Notes: a model not told the origin generated them from the letters alone. Positions 36,113 to 45,068 are shown, numbered from the stretch's first letter. The stretch is DNA of 64,000 nucleotides from Acinetobacter bereziniae LMG 1003 = CIP 70.12 (GCF_000368925.1 NZ_KB849756.1:942190-1006189); one strand, 5' to 3'. Numbers and translations are program-made.

Positions 36113-36585
36113 TTCATACACTCTTTATTTTTATTCTAATCAATATTCTGACCAACAAAGTGATCGTAGATAAGACAGAAATTAATGGTAAAAAAACCCC
36201 AAAGAAAAGGTTAGATGAGTACCCTTTATATATAAATTTAGATAAAAAATCGTTTTCCATATAACCTATTGATGCATAACTAAAAAAAAAGCTTAAAACA
36301 CTAGAATAAATTCCAGTAAAAACAAAGAACGCTAAGATTTTATTGAATTTATCTTTAATCAAAGTAATAGAGTTAAGGCTCAAGGATGCAATCAGTACAC
36401 TAAAAATTATCGAATAAAGGGTGACCCAATAGTTATATTGTTCCATTTCATACACTCTTCATTTTTATTCTAATCAATATTCTGACCAACAAAGTGATCG
36501 TTGATAAGACAGAAATTAATGGTAAAAAAACTCCAAAGAAAAGGTTAGATGAGTACCCTTTATATATAAATTTAGATAAAAAACA
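35990..36585. repeat. 334-bp tandem duplication in the immunity array
   Basis: The stretch from about 35990 to 36250 is repeated with few changes at about 36324 to 36584, a constant offset of 334 bases. The repeat unit joins the N-terminal half of one copy with the C-terminal half of the copy upstream of it, showing that the genes multiplied by unequal recombination. Confidence 0.85.
36114..36446 (-). CDS. Putative immunity membrane protein, copy 3
   Basis: This 110-aa three-helix membrane protein is nearly identical to copy 4 over the first 50 residues, but has a different loop and C-terminus (MENDFLSKFIYKGYSSNLF, then a longer last helix ending RIKIKSV). Its C-terminal half matches the decayed copy upstream. 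This half-and-half conservation points to recombination between copies. I infer its role from the gene order. Confidence 0.72.
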   Translation of the reverse strand: MEQYNYWVTLYSIIFSVLIASLSLNSITLIKDKFNKILAFFVFTGIYSSVLSFFFSYASIGYMENDFLSKFIYKGYSSNLFFGVFLPLISVLSTITLLVRILIRIKIKSV

Positions 36586-36751
36586 TTTTCAATGTAACCT
36601 ATTAATATATAAATAAAAAATAATTTAAAACACTCAAATAAATTCAAGTAAAAACAAAAAAATGCTACCCAACAAGATGAATATAAGTATCAATTTTAAA
36701 TATTCCCTGATCTGATTTTCCTTACAAGCGATTTAAATATAAAATTAAAAA
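36448..36751 (-). pseudogene. Decayed immunity gene, copy 2
   Basis: From 36448 to about 36590 the DNA is almost identical to the C-terminal half of copy 3, including its stop region. Beyond this it diverges, loses the frame (one base is missing near 36580 relative to copy 3) and has no equivalent of the conserved N-terminal half. About 90 bases next to copy 1 match nothing that I can identify. Confidence 0.8.
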
Positions 36752-37072
36752 TTACTTTTTCATTATCAACAATCGTATTATTAAGATAATCAGTATCGCA
36801 CAAGTTAATATTAAATATATATTTCCATGAAATAGTTGATGTCTATAGCCATCGAAAATAAACTTATATAATAGTTCTTGTTGAGCATAACCAATAAATG
36901 CTTTACCAAAAAAATAACTTAAAATTAAAGAATATATCCCTGTAAAAACAAAAAATGCTAAAATTTTATTAATTTTACCTTTAAAAAAAATAATAGAATT
37001 AAGGCTTAATGATATAATTAGCAATGTAAAAATTATCGAGTATAAGCTTACCCAATAGTTATATTCATCCAT
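36752..37072 (-). CDS. Putative immunity membrane protein, copy 1
   Basis: This 106-aa protein has three hydrophobic helices and the family start MDEYNYWVSLYS. The ATG follows directly after the TAA of the 251-aa putative effector with no gap, so the two are translated from one message. A small multi-pass protein placed directly after a secreted toxin candidate is typical of immunity proteins against effectors acting at the inner membrane or periplasm. It is the most diverged of the three intact copies. Confidence 0.75.
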   Translation of the reverse strand: MDEYNYWVSLYSIIFTLLIISLSLNSIIFFKGKINKILAFFVFTGIYSLILSYFFGKAFIGYAQQELLYKFIFDGYRHQLFHGNIYLILTCAILIILIIRLLIMKK

Positions 37073-37828
37073 TTAACCACCTAATGCCCTTTTGATAAAA
37101 GACGACGAAATTCGACCTTCTGCACGGGTTCTAGCAATAACATTACCATTGTTATAAATTACTCGCTCTTCATGACGATAGTCCTGTTGACTAATTATCT
37201 TTGTCCCACCTCTATTCGGTGTTGCAAAATCAGCATGCCCGATGACGACACTTCTTTTTTTCCCTACCTGATATAAAGCTTTAGACATTAAGGCACATAA
37301 GGTATCACTTTCACCATCAAATGCAGAGTGGCATCCATGTATTTCTATTTTGGATTCAATAGTAAATACTTTAAAATTAATTTCAGAAATAACAAAAGAG
37401 TTTCGCCAATTTGCTCCTCCAAATATCTCATACTGATTAATTTTGGTTAATCTATTTCGATATAAATTGGAAGCTAAATTATTTACCTGAGCATATTCAT
37501 GAGTTATGAAATTTTTAAGGGAAGCTCCTATTACTGTATAAAGTCCAAGCTCAGATCCATGTGAAAAAATATCTAAAGATTGTACCGAATTTTCTGTTTC
37601 CTGATTCACCGCATTGATCAATTGTTTTATTCCCTGCGACATAAAATAAGATTTGATAGGTAGGTCATTCCTATAATCTTTGATGACGTTTTTTGATGCA
37701 TGTAAAAATGCACTATTGTCACTCGCAGACCTCGCCCCACCATAAATGATTAATCGCACAGGAAGCTTAATTTTGATTTGCTCTACTTTGGCGTTTTGTT
37801 TTGTTTGACCTCGATAAATATCTACCAT
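37073..37828 (-). CDS. Putative type VI effector with caspase-like His/Cys arrangement
   Basis: I do not recognise this 251-aa protein by family name. It has no signal peptide. A hydrophobic strand followed by His90 in FSHGS, and a later strand followed by Cys166 in IHGCHSA, match the order and setting of the catalytic dyad in clan CD (caspase, CHAT, DUF4347-like) peptidases. Residues 193-205 (SVVIGHADFATPN) could form the next strand. The gene overlaps the PAAR reading frame by 7 bases upstream and abuts a small membrane-protein gene downstream, the usual PAAR-effector-immunity order. The function as a toxin is inferred. Confidence 0.65.
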   Translation of the reverse strand: MVDIYRGQTKQNAKVEQIKIKLPVRLIIYGGARSASDNSAFLHASKNVIKDYRNDLPIKSYFMSQGIKQLINAVNQETENSVQSLDIFSHGSELGLYTVIGASLKNFITHEYAQVNNLASNLYRNRLTKINQYEIFGGANWRNSFVISEINFKVFTIESKIEIHGCHSAFDGESDTLCALMSKALYQVGKKRSVVIGHADFATPNRGGTKIISQQDYRHEERVIYNNGNVIARTRAEGRISSSFIKRALGG

Positions 37829-38327
37829 GAGTCATTCTCAAAAGTTTCAATACTAACTTGATTAGACTGATCACGGCTGTCTAATTTTTCAGTCATTCCG
37901 TCATTGTCAGTAATACCCTCTACAATATGACCATCGTCATAAGTAATTTTATATTTAACATTTTTATACACTGTACCATCCAACTCATTTATAAGTTGAT
38001 ATTGTGCAGAATATCCATTTTTTGTTGACTCAATTTGAGCTGAGAAGATGTATGATCTTTCCCTGCATCACGTCCAGCTAAATCTGAAATTTTGATATAT
38101 TTTGAACCACAACTTGAACGATCGCCATGAACAATCGGGTTTTTACCTTGAATCAATATAAATCCACGTTCAGTTCCAATCGCTTTAGATAATATTTTAC
38201 ATTTTGGACAATAATGAGTCATTCCTTCTAGATGTACCGCCCTTCCCTCAACCAACCAAGAATCTTCGCCTTCTATAATTTTACCCCCATGATCAGTTGA
38301 GCAACCTCTTGTTATAAACGCCTGCAT
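37822..38327 (-). pseudogene. PAAR-domain protein split by a one-base frameshift
   Basis: PAAR proteins form the spike tip of the type VI secretion system and carry effectors. The intact part (38327 to 37989, 112 aa) starts MQAFITRGCSTDHGG and includes HLEGMTHYCPKC and PIVHGDRSSCGS. It then ends early. The -1 frame stays open from about 38019 to the TAG at 37822 and encodes 65 residues (YQLINELDGTVYKNVKY, GHIVEGITDNDGMT) typical of PAAR/VgrG C-terminal extensions. The join is a run of six A (38018-38023 on the minus strand); seven would restore about 168 aa. The ATG at 38327 has AGGA 8 bases upstream. Confidence 0.85.
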
Positions 38328-38525
38328 ATAATTTTTCCTATTTAGTTTTAAGTATAAGTTAATACCCATAAAAGTTAATGAGTATTATTTACATCAACTA
38401 TATACTTAAATACTCGATATTCTTATTTTCTATCAAGCTAAATATTTACAAAATGTTTAGTTATTCTTACCAATAAACCAACTTTCACATGAATTAAAAA
38501 CTATTCAACGTTGTTTTACTCATTT

Positions 38526-39452
38526 TTATTTTATTTTTGCAGCTGATGCTCTTGGGTGTGCTTGATCATAGACTTGTGCCAAACGATCGAAATCGACATG
38601 CGTATAAATTTGAGTCGTGGTTAAATTACTATGCCCTAACATTTCTTGAACCGCTCTTAAATCACCACTATTAGACAACATATGACTGGCAAAACAATGT
38701 CTAAGTAAGTGAGGGTGTAAATCAACATTTACTCCTGCTCGTAAGGCTTGATACTTCACACGATTTTCAATTTGTCGAGGTGTAATACTATTGCCACGTT
38801 GCGTAATAAAAACAAAAGCATCTGGACTAAATTCGCCTTGCCAAATTCGATAAACTTTCAACCATTCAACTAGACTCTCACGCGCCTTAGAGCCAAAAGG
38901 AACAATTCGAGTTTTATTGCCTTTCCCTGTAATTCGCAATAAATGTCGAGTGAAATCAATATCACGAATCGTTAAACGCTGAATTTCTGCAAGCCGTAAA
39001 CCACTGGAATAGAGCAATTCAAGTATCGCTTTATCTCTCATCCATAATTGCTTTTCTACTGGTTTTTCGGGTTCTGCTTGCTCCATGATTTGATTGATCG
39101 TTTCTATATCAATCATCCCAGGTAATGGTCGAGGTTGACGTTTCAATTGAAAATCATCAGCAGCATTGATTTCCAAGTAACCGCCTTGTTTTGCCCATTT
39201 CATGAATTGACGAATCGAAGTCAAATGGCGCTGTAGACTACTGGTGGAAAGCTGATCATTTTCAACACGATAAGCCACATATTCACGTAAATCTGATGCT
39301 TCTACTTGTTTTAATTCAAGCTGTTTGTCATAGCAGAAATCAATAAAATTCGATACATCTCGAAAGTAAGCATCCAATGTATGCTCAGACTGATTTTGAA
39401 TTTTGCGATCTTTCATCCACATTGAGAGCAATTGCATTGCACCGTATTGCAT
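38526..39452 (-). CDS. xerC: Site-specific tyrosine recombinase XerC
   Basis: XerC with XerD resolves chromosome dimers at dif. The 308-aa product has the N-terminal SAM-like core-binding domain and the catalytic residues of tyrosine recombinases: Arg in SSGLRLAEIQRL, the HLLRHCFASHML box (HxxR), the second His in LGHSNLTTTQ, and Tyr in IYTHVDF. The ATG follows AAGGAG. Its order and length fit chromosomal XerC, not an integrase of a mobile element. Confidence 0.93.
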   Translation of the reverse strand: MQYGAMQLLSMWMKDRKIQNQSEHTLDAYFRDVSNFIDFCYDKQLELKQVEASDLREYVAYRVENDQLSTSSLQRHLTSIRQFMKWAKQGGYLEINAADDFQLKRQPRPLPGMIDIETINQIMEQAEPEKPVEKQLWMRDKAILELLYSSGLRLAEIQRLTIRDIDFTRHLLRITGKGNKTRIVPFGSKARESLVEWLKVYRIWQGEFSPDAFVFITQRGNSITPRQIENRVKYQALRAGVNVDLHPHLLRHCFASHMLSNSGDLRAVQEMLGHSNLTTTQIYTHVDFDRLAQVYDQAHPRASAAKIK

Positions 39453-39502
39453 AAGCTCTCCTTATTTAAAGTAATTTTGACTGATGAAAAACATACCTAG
39501 AA

Positions 39503-40447
39503 TTAGTCTTTTAACAAAGTATTGACTAGACCATCAACCACATCAGCCATTTTATTTAAATTAAGCTTTTCAACCGTATCCTCTGGAGTATGGTAATGCT
39601 TATTTCTAAAAAATGCCGTGTCGGTAATCATAATAGCAGGAATATCGAAACGCCAATAATTCAAATGATCAGAAAAATCCACACCTTTGACAAATGATGG
39701 TGCAATAAGTCTTTGGCAATCCAAACGCTTTAGATTTTTCATAGACGAACAATATTTTTCACCTATTGCGCGTGAGCTAAAATTACTCACAGCACCAATA
39801 AAATTTGCATGTTTGGGATAAAATGCAGCCAATCCTGATGGGTAATCTTGCACATTTTTATGATCGAAATACCCGATCATTTCCAAAATATAGACCGCTT
39901 GAATTTGATCTTTCTGTTTTAATATTGACTGGGCGTGGATAAAACTGCCCATGTGTTCTGTACGGAAGTAAGGCGGCTCTTCCAAGGTATAAAACACAAA
40001 ATCAATATTTTGCTTTAACTGGCGTCGATTTGTTGCCAAAATTCGAGCCGTCTCTATCAGTCCAACAACGCCAGAGGCGTTATCATCTGCACCTTTGAAA
40101 TTACCATAAACATCATAATGCGCCCCAAGAATCACTTTTTTGGCATGTCCCATTTGCAAATGACAAATCACATTACGATAGTTTTTTCCATCAACCGCAT
40201 AAGTTTGATATTCACATGGGATGGAAAACTGTTCGATTTGTTGTTTAATAAAGGCAGCAACGCGATCCAGCTCTTGTATATTTTGATAATTTCTAAAAGC
40301 TTGAGGATGAATCACTTGTTTTAGGTAGCTATTAAGCCGATCAGGTTCAGCTTGCTGAATATTGAGAGGCTGAGCTGCCATAGCCCATATTGGGAGTATA
40401 AAGCTCAGTACAAGCATCAGGATCATTTGTTTTAAAATTCTAGTCAT
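39503..40447 (-). CDS. M28-family zinc aminopeptidase, exported
   Basis: This zinc peptidase of the M28 family has an N-terminal signal peptide (LVLSFILPIWAMAAQ) and the metal-binding motifs GAHYDVYG, DDNASGVVGLIE and EEPPYF, then LEMIGYFDH. The last His is likely that in RNKHYHTPEDT. It should act in the periplasm or outside the cell on peptides. The start is uncertain: ATGs at 40465 and 40447 and a TTG at 40477 are in frame without a clear ribosome site; I used 40447. Confidence 0.85.
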   Translation of the reverse strand: MTRILKQMILMLVLSFILPIWAMAAQPLNIQQAEPDRLNSYLKQVIHPQAFRNYQNIQELDRVAAFIKQQIEQFSIPCEYQTYAVDGKNYRNVICHLQMGHAKKVILGAHYDVYGNFKGADDNASGVVGLIETARILATNRRQLKQNIDFVFYTLEEPPYFRTEHMGSFIHAQSILKQKDQIQAVYILEMIGYFDHKNVQDYPSGLAAFYPKHANFIGAVSNFSSRAIGEKYCSSMKNLKRLDCQRLIAPSFVKGVDFSDHLNYWRFDIPAIMITDTAFFRNKHYHTPEDTVEKLNLNKMADVVDGLVNTLLKD

Positions 40448-40599
40448 TAGACAATGCATCAACATAGATAAACTCAATAAAAGTTATGCAATAAACATCA
40501 TTAAAAAAACAGCAATAGGAAAAACAGTTTTTGTTGTATGCCTGAGGATAACCAATATCACGTTATAATGGCGTAATTCCAGCGTTTGAAATTGTTAAT

Positions 40600-41082
40600 A
40601 TGAAAATCCGTATTCTGACTATTGGTCAAAAAATGCCTGCATGGGTACTGACTGGTTTTGAAGATTATTTCAAAAGAATTCAGCCTTTTGTACAAACTCA
40701 AATTATTGAATTGCCCATGGCTAAACGTGGCAAAAATGATTCAGAAGCAGATATTTTAAAATACCGTCAAATCGAAGGTGACAGTATTCTTGGTCAACTC
40801 AAACAAGGTGAAACATTAATTGCGCTTGAGGTAGGTGGTCGTGAATTCAGTACAGAAAAACTGGCTGAAACCATGAAAAGTTGGATGCTCGAAGGTAATG
40901 ATGTCGTGCTTGCAATTGGTGGACCTGATGGTCATTCAGAAGCAGTTCGCAAAGCAGCGGCGTGGCACTGGTCGCTTTCTAAACTAACACTTCCTCATCC
41001 ATTGGTGCGTGTCATGTTAATCGAACAACTGTATCGTGCGATGAGTATAAATCATAACCACCCTTATCATCGTGCAGGTTAA
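40600..41082 (+). CDS. rlmH: 23S rRNA pseudouridine-1915 methyltransferase
   Basis: RlmH methylates N3 of pseudouridine 1915 in 23S rRNA. The 160-aa SPOUT enzyme has the start KIRILTIGQKMPAWV, the SAM-binding knot FAIGG-like segment (VVLAIGGPDGHS), and the C-terminal family box LPHPLVRVMLIEQLYRA with the HPYHR end. Length is as usual. It is divergent from the M28 peptidase gene. Confidence 0.95.
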   Translation: MKIRILTIGQKMPAWVLTGFEDYFKRIQPFVQTQIIELPMAKRGKNDSEADILKYRQIEGDSILGQLKQGETLIALEVGGREFSTEKLAETMKSWMLEGNDVVLAIGGPDGHSEAVRKAAAWHWSLSKLTLPHPLVRVMLIEQLYRAMSINHNHPYHRAG

Positions 41083-41252
41083 TTTTAGGAATATCGATTT
41101 ACACGCCTAAATATCTCGTCATCGATAATTTCAGCTTTAAAGAATATGTTGTATTCATGCAACAGGATATTGAAGTAGAACACTGACGCCCAATTATTCA
41201 TTGAGTTAGAATGGACTTTTGATTTATTCAACGATCATTTAGGCGCAAAGAT

Positions 41253-42029
41253 ATGAACTTACAAACACTTCCCGGTTTATTTATCTCACATGGCTCACCC
41301 ATGCTTGCACTAGATCCCGAACAAGTTGGTCCTGCTTTACATCGACTTGGGCTAAATCTTCCCGTACCACAAGCGATCGTTGTGATGTCAGCACATTGGG
41401 AAAGTGATGCACTGGAAGTAAATACAGGTGTACGACCTGAAACATGGCATGATTTTAGAGGTTTTCCTCAAGCACTCTATGAGATGCGTTACCCTGCACC
41501 GGGAAATCCTGAACTCGCCGAAGAAATTTTACATTTACTGGCTGAAGCTCAACTCCCTGCGCATGCAAATAGTACACGTCCACGTGATCATGGCGTTTGG
41601 ATGCCTCTGTTACACATGTATCCTGATGCAGACATTCCAGTGATTGAAATTTCCCTACCGATGACCATGAATGCTGATCAGATCTATGCAATTGGTCAGG
41701 CGCTTCGCCCATTACGTGAAAAACAAATTTTACTGATAGGCTCAGGTAGCATTACACACAATCTAAGAGAGTTATCTTGGCAAGATCAAAATAACCGTGT
41801 TCCTCAGTGGGCTTCAAGCTTTAGAAATTATGTCGTAAGTAAATTAAATCATAGTGATTATGATGCAGTATTGCAGTGGGACGCTTTACCCTATATCGAA
41901 AAAAACCACCCTACGCTCGAACATTTTGCACCACTCTTTTTTGCAATGGGAACTGGACATCGCTTTAGTATTGTACATAGCAGTTTTTCGATGGGTGCAT
42001 TAGGTATGGATATTTATCGCTTCGACTAA
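41253..42029 (+). CDS. DODA/YgiD-type extradiol ring-cleavage dioxygenase
   Basis: This 258-aa class III extradiol dioxygenase is of the 4,5-DOPA dioxygenase (YgiD) type. The metal and active-site histidines are in FISHGSPML, MSAHWESD and RDHGVW, with GSGSITHNLREL later. It is likely to open catechol rings with iron or zinc. The natural substrate is not evident from the neighbours. Confidence 0.9.
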   Translation: MNLQTLPGLFISHGSPMLALDPEQVGPALHRLGLNLPVPQAIVVMSAHWESDALEVNTGVRPETWHDFRGFPQALYEMRYPAPGNPELAEEILHLLAEAQLPAHANSTRPRDHGVWMPLLHMYPDADIPVIEISLPMTMNADQIYAIGQALRPLREKQILLIGSGSITHNLRELSWQDQNNRVPQWASSFRNYVVSKLNHSDYDAVLQWDALPYIEKNHPTLEHFAPLFFAMGTGHRFSIVHSSFSMGALGMDIYRFD

Positions 42030-42195
42030 ATTGCTGAATTGGCTCAAATTCATTACAATTGATAACAATTTGTTAAGTATTGTTTAATTTTTGGTTATAT
42101 GGATACATTTTGAAACCGAACTAATAAACTGTCTCCATATCTTTTTATGGACAATGCTTTATCCTGTGCCTAGTTTTCAATAACGTGAATAGAAT

Positions 42196-42966
42196 ATGAA
42201 ATTCAAATATTTAGCTTTAGCTGTACTTCCTTTAGCGCTTGCTGCTTGTCAATCGGGTGATATTCAAAAATTAGGTGATACCGCTGTGAAAGTATTACAA
42301 CAACAAGGTACTGCTCAACAAACTTTAAATGCTTATCAGTGGTCATACCAACCAACTGAAACTAAACAGCCAATCGTACTCAACTTTGCTGATCAACGCT
42401 TAAGTGTCGCTACAGGTTGTAACCGTTTAATGACAAGTGCAAAAGTTGAAAATGGCTTGCTTGTTACAGGCAATATTGCATCTACAAACATGATGTGTTC
42501 ACCTGAATTAATGAAGCAAGAAAGCTTTGCTGCTTCATTGTTCCAAGCAGGCAAGACTGCTTTTGTACTTGACACAGCCAATACTGAAAGCCCAACTTTA
42601 ACTTTAGTGAATGCGACAGGCGGTAAAGTTGTGTTTACAGGTAAAATGACACCTGAAACGAAATATCAAAGCCAAGGCGAAACTATTTTCTTAGAAATTA
42701 GCCCAGAAACTAAAGAATGTTCTGCTGGCGTGATGAAAATGCAATGCCTTCAAGTACGTGAAATCAAATATGCTGACAACGGCGTAAAAACTCAAGTAGA
42801 CAAAGATTGGACATATTTCTATGACCAAATCGAAGGCTTTACACATAATCCAGGTGAACGCCAAGTTGTACGTTTAAAACGTTATGAAATTAAAAATCCT
42901 GCTGCTGATCAGTCTAAATATGCTTATGTGCAAGACATGATTATTGAGCGTGAAACTGTAAAATAA
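42196..42966 (+). CDS. META/DUF4377 two-domain lipoprotein
   Basis: This 256-aa lipoprotein has a signal peptide with the lipobox LAAC (Cys18). The first domain (about 45-150) is META/HslJ-like, with VATGCNRLMTSAKVENG. The second (about 165-250) is DUF4377-like, from IFLEISPETKECSAG through FTHNPGERQVVRLKRYEI to PAADQSKYAYV. HslJ-like proteins are linked to novobiocin tolerance in E. coli, but the role here is unknown. The second domain recurs in the next gene. Confidence 0.82.
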   Translation: MKFKYLALAVLPLALAACQSGDIQKLGDTAVKVLQQQGTAQQTLNAYQWSYQPTETKQPIVLNFADQRLSVATGCNRLMTSAKVENGLLVTGNIASTNMMCSPELMKQESFAASLFQAGKTAFVLDTANTESPTLTLVNATGGKVVFTGKMTPETKYQSQGETIFLEISPETKECSAGVMKMQCLQVREIKYADNGVKTQVDKDWTYFYDQIEGFTHNPGERQVVRLKRYEIKNPAADQSKYAYVQDMIIERETVK

Positions 42967-42972
42967 TTTAAT

Positions 42973-43006
42973 GAAAAGCTGAAGTTAAACTTCAGCTTTT
43001 CTTTTT
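42973..43006 (+). terminator. Intrinsic terminator after the META lipoprotein
   Basis: The stem GAAAAGCTGAAG / CTTCAGCTTTTC has a 5-base loop and is followed by a T-run. Confidence 0.92.
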
Positions 43007-43208
43007 GAGTTAAACCTATTGATATAACACCTAACTTAATTTACTTATTTAAAAGATTAAATTGTTTGATTCCTTATTTAAAAATCTAAAATTATTCAGC
43101 AGGCTTTTAATTGATTCACCAACATACTCAATCACAACTGATTCAAGTTATCGCTGATCTACCTTTGTAATCAATACTTTTACTTAACATCAATACATGG
43201 TAAATACG

Positions 43209-43628
43209 ATGAATTATAAATTAAGCCCTGTTCTACTCTTGCCTTTGTTGATGATTGCATGCACAAAACAACCCCAAACTGAGTCCAAAGCCCCTGTTGA
43301 AACTCAAGTTACACAACAGCATGCAACTAAAAAACAGCCAACGACAATGATTTTTTTAGAAGTTAGTCCAGAGACCAAACCGTGTGAAGGCGTAGCACCA
43401 CAAACATGCCTTTTAGTTCGCAAATTAACTATCAATTCAACAGGAGAAAAAACATATCTTGAAAAACAACCGAGTTATTTCTATGACAGCATTGATGGTT
43501 TTACACACAATCCTAAATTAACCCAAATTATTAAAGTAAAACGTACCGAGATTTTGCATCCAGCAGCAGATCAATCTCAATACCAGTATACGTTTGATTC
43601 AATTATTGAAACGACAACCCAACCTTAA
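43209..43628 (+). CDS. DUF4377 lipoprotein, paralogue of the upstream domain
   Basis: This 139-aa lipoprotein has a lipobox (LMIACTK) and then a single domain matching the C-terminal domain of the gene upstream: IFLEVSPETKPCEG, YFYDSIDGFTHNP, then IKVKRTEI and PAADQSQYQY. It looks like a domain-level duplication. I start at the ATG at 43209 (MNYKLSP) for the lipoprotein signal; an ATG four codons earlier is possible. The function is unknown. Confidence 0.8.
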   Translation: MNYKLSPVLLLPLLMIACTKQPQTESKAPVETQVTQQHATKKQPTTMIFLEVSPETKPCEGVAPQTCLLVRKLTINSTGEKTYLEKQPSYFYDSIDGFTHNPKLTQIIKVKRTEILHPAADQSQYQYTFDSIIETTTQP

Positions 43629-43652
43629 ACAAAAATTGTATCTTGATCAAAT

Positions 43653-43684
43653 AAAAACCGAGCTAATCACTTAACTCGGTTTAA
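43653..43684. terminator. Terminator between DUF4377 gene and gdhA
   Basis: The stem AAACCGAG / CTCGGTTT has a loop of about 12 bases. It lies between convergent genes, with short A/T runs on both sides. Confidence 0.75.
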
Positions 43685-43724
43685 GAAAAAATTTTGATCT
43701 ATTTCGAAAAATCGCTTCTCTATA

Positions 43725-45068
43725 TTAGAATACACCTTGCGCTAACATTGCATCAGCAACTTTTACGAAACCAGCAATATTTGCACCGTTTACATAGTTA
43801 ACTGTACCGTCTTCTTGCGTACCATATTTCACACAATTACGATGAATTTCTTTCATAATGGCATGTAATCGCTCATCAACCTCTTCAAAAGTCCAACCCA
43901 AACGAATTGAGTTTTGAGACATTTCAAGACCAGAAGTTGCTACACCACCCGCATTGGATGCTTTACCTGGCGCATAAAGAATTTTAGCTTCAACAAATTT
44001 TTCAACAGCTTCAAGTGTAGAAGGCATATTTGCACCTTCAGCAACACAGATTACACCGTTTTCAAGTAATACTATGGCATCATCTTCATTCAATTCATTT
44101 TGTGTTGCACATGGCAAAGCAATATCACATGGAATTGACCAAGGACGTTGACCTTCTAAATATTCAAAGCCATGTTTCGAAGCAAATTCAGAAATACGTC
44201 CACGTTTTACATTTTTAAGCTCCATCACTTCTGCAAGGAGTTCGTTGGTAAAACCATTTTTTACATAGACTGTACCATTCGAGTCAGAAAGAGAAACCAC
44301 TTTTGCACCCAAGTACATTGCTTTTTCTGCTGCAAATTGAGCTACATTTCCTGAACCAGAAATAGCGACAGTTTTGCCTTTAAAGCTATCCCCACGAGTT
44401 TTAAGCATTTCTTCAGCAAAATAAACTGTACCAAAACCTGTTGCTTCTGGACGAGCCAATGAGCCACCAAAAGACAAGCCTTTACCTGTAAATACACATG
44501 AAGTGTCATTGCTGAGTTTTTTCATCATCCCAGCCATATAACCCACTTCACGTCCACCCACACCAATATCACCCGCTGGAATATCGGTGTTTGAACCTAA
44601 ATGGCGATAAAGTTCGATCATCAATGCTTGACAGAAACGCATGATTTCGCCTTCTGACTTACCTTTAGGATCAAAGTCAGAACCGCCTTTACCACCACCC
44701 ATAGGTAATGTGGTTAAAGCATTTTTAAAAGTTTGCTCAAAACCCAAGAATTTTAAAATTGATAGGTTTACCGATGGATGAAAACGCATACCGCCTTTAA
44801 ATGGACCAATTGCAGAATTGTATTGGACACGGAAAGCGCGGTTAACTTGTGTTTGACCTTTATCGTCTACCCAAGAAACACGAAATTGAATAGCTCGTTC
44901 AGGCTCTACAAGACGCTCAAGCAAACCTTGTTCAGCATACTCTGGGTTCTTTTCAATAAATGGCCATAAACTGGTCATCACTTCTTCCACAGCTTGCAAA
45001 AACTCTGGTTGATTTGGATCACGTGCTTTTACGTAATTTAAAAAGTCATTCAGGCTACTATATTTCAA
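43725..45068 (-). CDS. gdhA: NADP-type glutamate dehydrogenase
   Basis: This enzyme makes glutamate from 2-oxoglutarate and ammonia with NADPH. The 447-aa product has the substrate-binding stretch GPFKGGMRFHPSVN, the catalytic lysine in LPMGGGKGGSDFDP, and the Rossmann glycines in VAISGSGNVAQFAAEKA. Length fits the hexameric 450-aa class, typically NADP-specific. The gene is single, with its promoter in the gap shared with rnfB. Confidence 0.94.
   Translation of the reverse strand: MKYSSLNDFLNYVKARDPNQPEFLQAVEEVMTSLWPFIEKNPEYAEQGLLERLVEPERAIQFRVSWVDDKGQTQVNRAFRVQYNSAIGPFKGGMRFHPSVNLSILKFLGFEQTFKNALTTLPMGGGKGGSDFDPKGKSEGEIMRFCQALMIELYRHLGSNTDIPAGDIGVGGREVGYMAGMMKKLSNDTSCVFTGKGLSFGGSLARPEATGFGTVYFAEEMLKTRGDSFKGKTVAISGSGNVAQFAAEKAMYLGAKVVSLSDSNGTVYVKNGFTNELLAEVMELKNVKRGRISEFASKHGFEYLEGQRPWSIPCDIALPCATQNELNEDDAIVLLENGVICVAEGANMPSTLEAVEKFVEAKILYAPGKASNAGGVATSGLEMSQNSIRLGWTFEEVDERLHAIMKEIHRNCVKYGTQEDGTVNYVNGANIAGFVKVADAMLAQGVF

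Noticed and set aside
36661..36751. N-terminal half of the decayed immunity copy
   Set aside because: This stretch does not match the conserved N-terminal half of the other copies and has several stops, so that half was not called as present.
38526..39452. Tyrosine recombinase next to the effector locus as an island integrase
   Set aside because: Length, motifs and the plain chromosomal context fit XerC. No attachment-site repeat or other island gene was found beside it.
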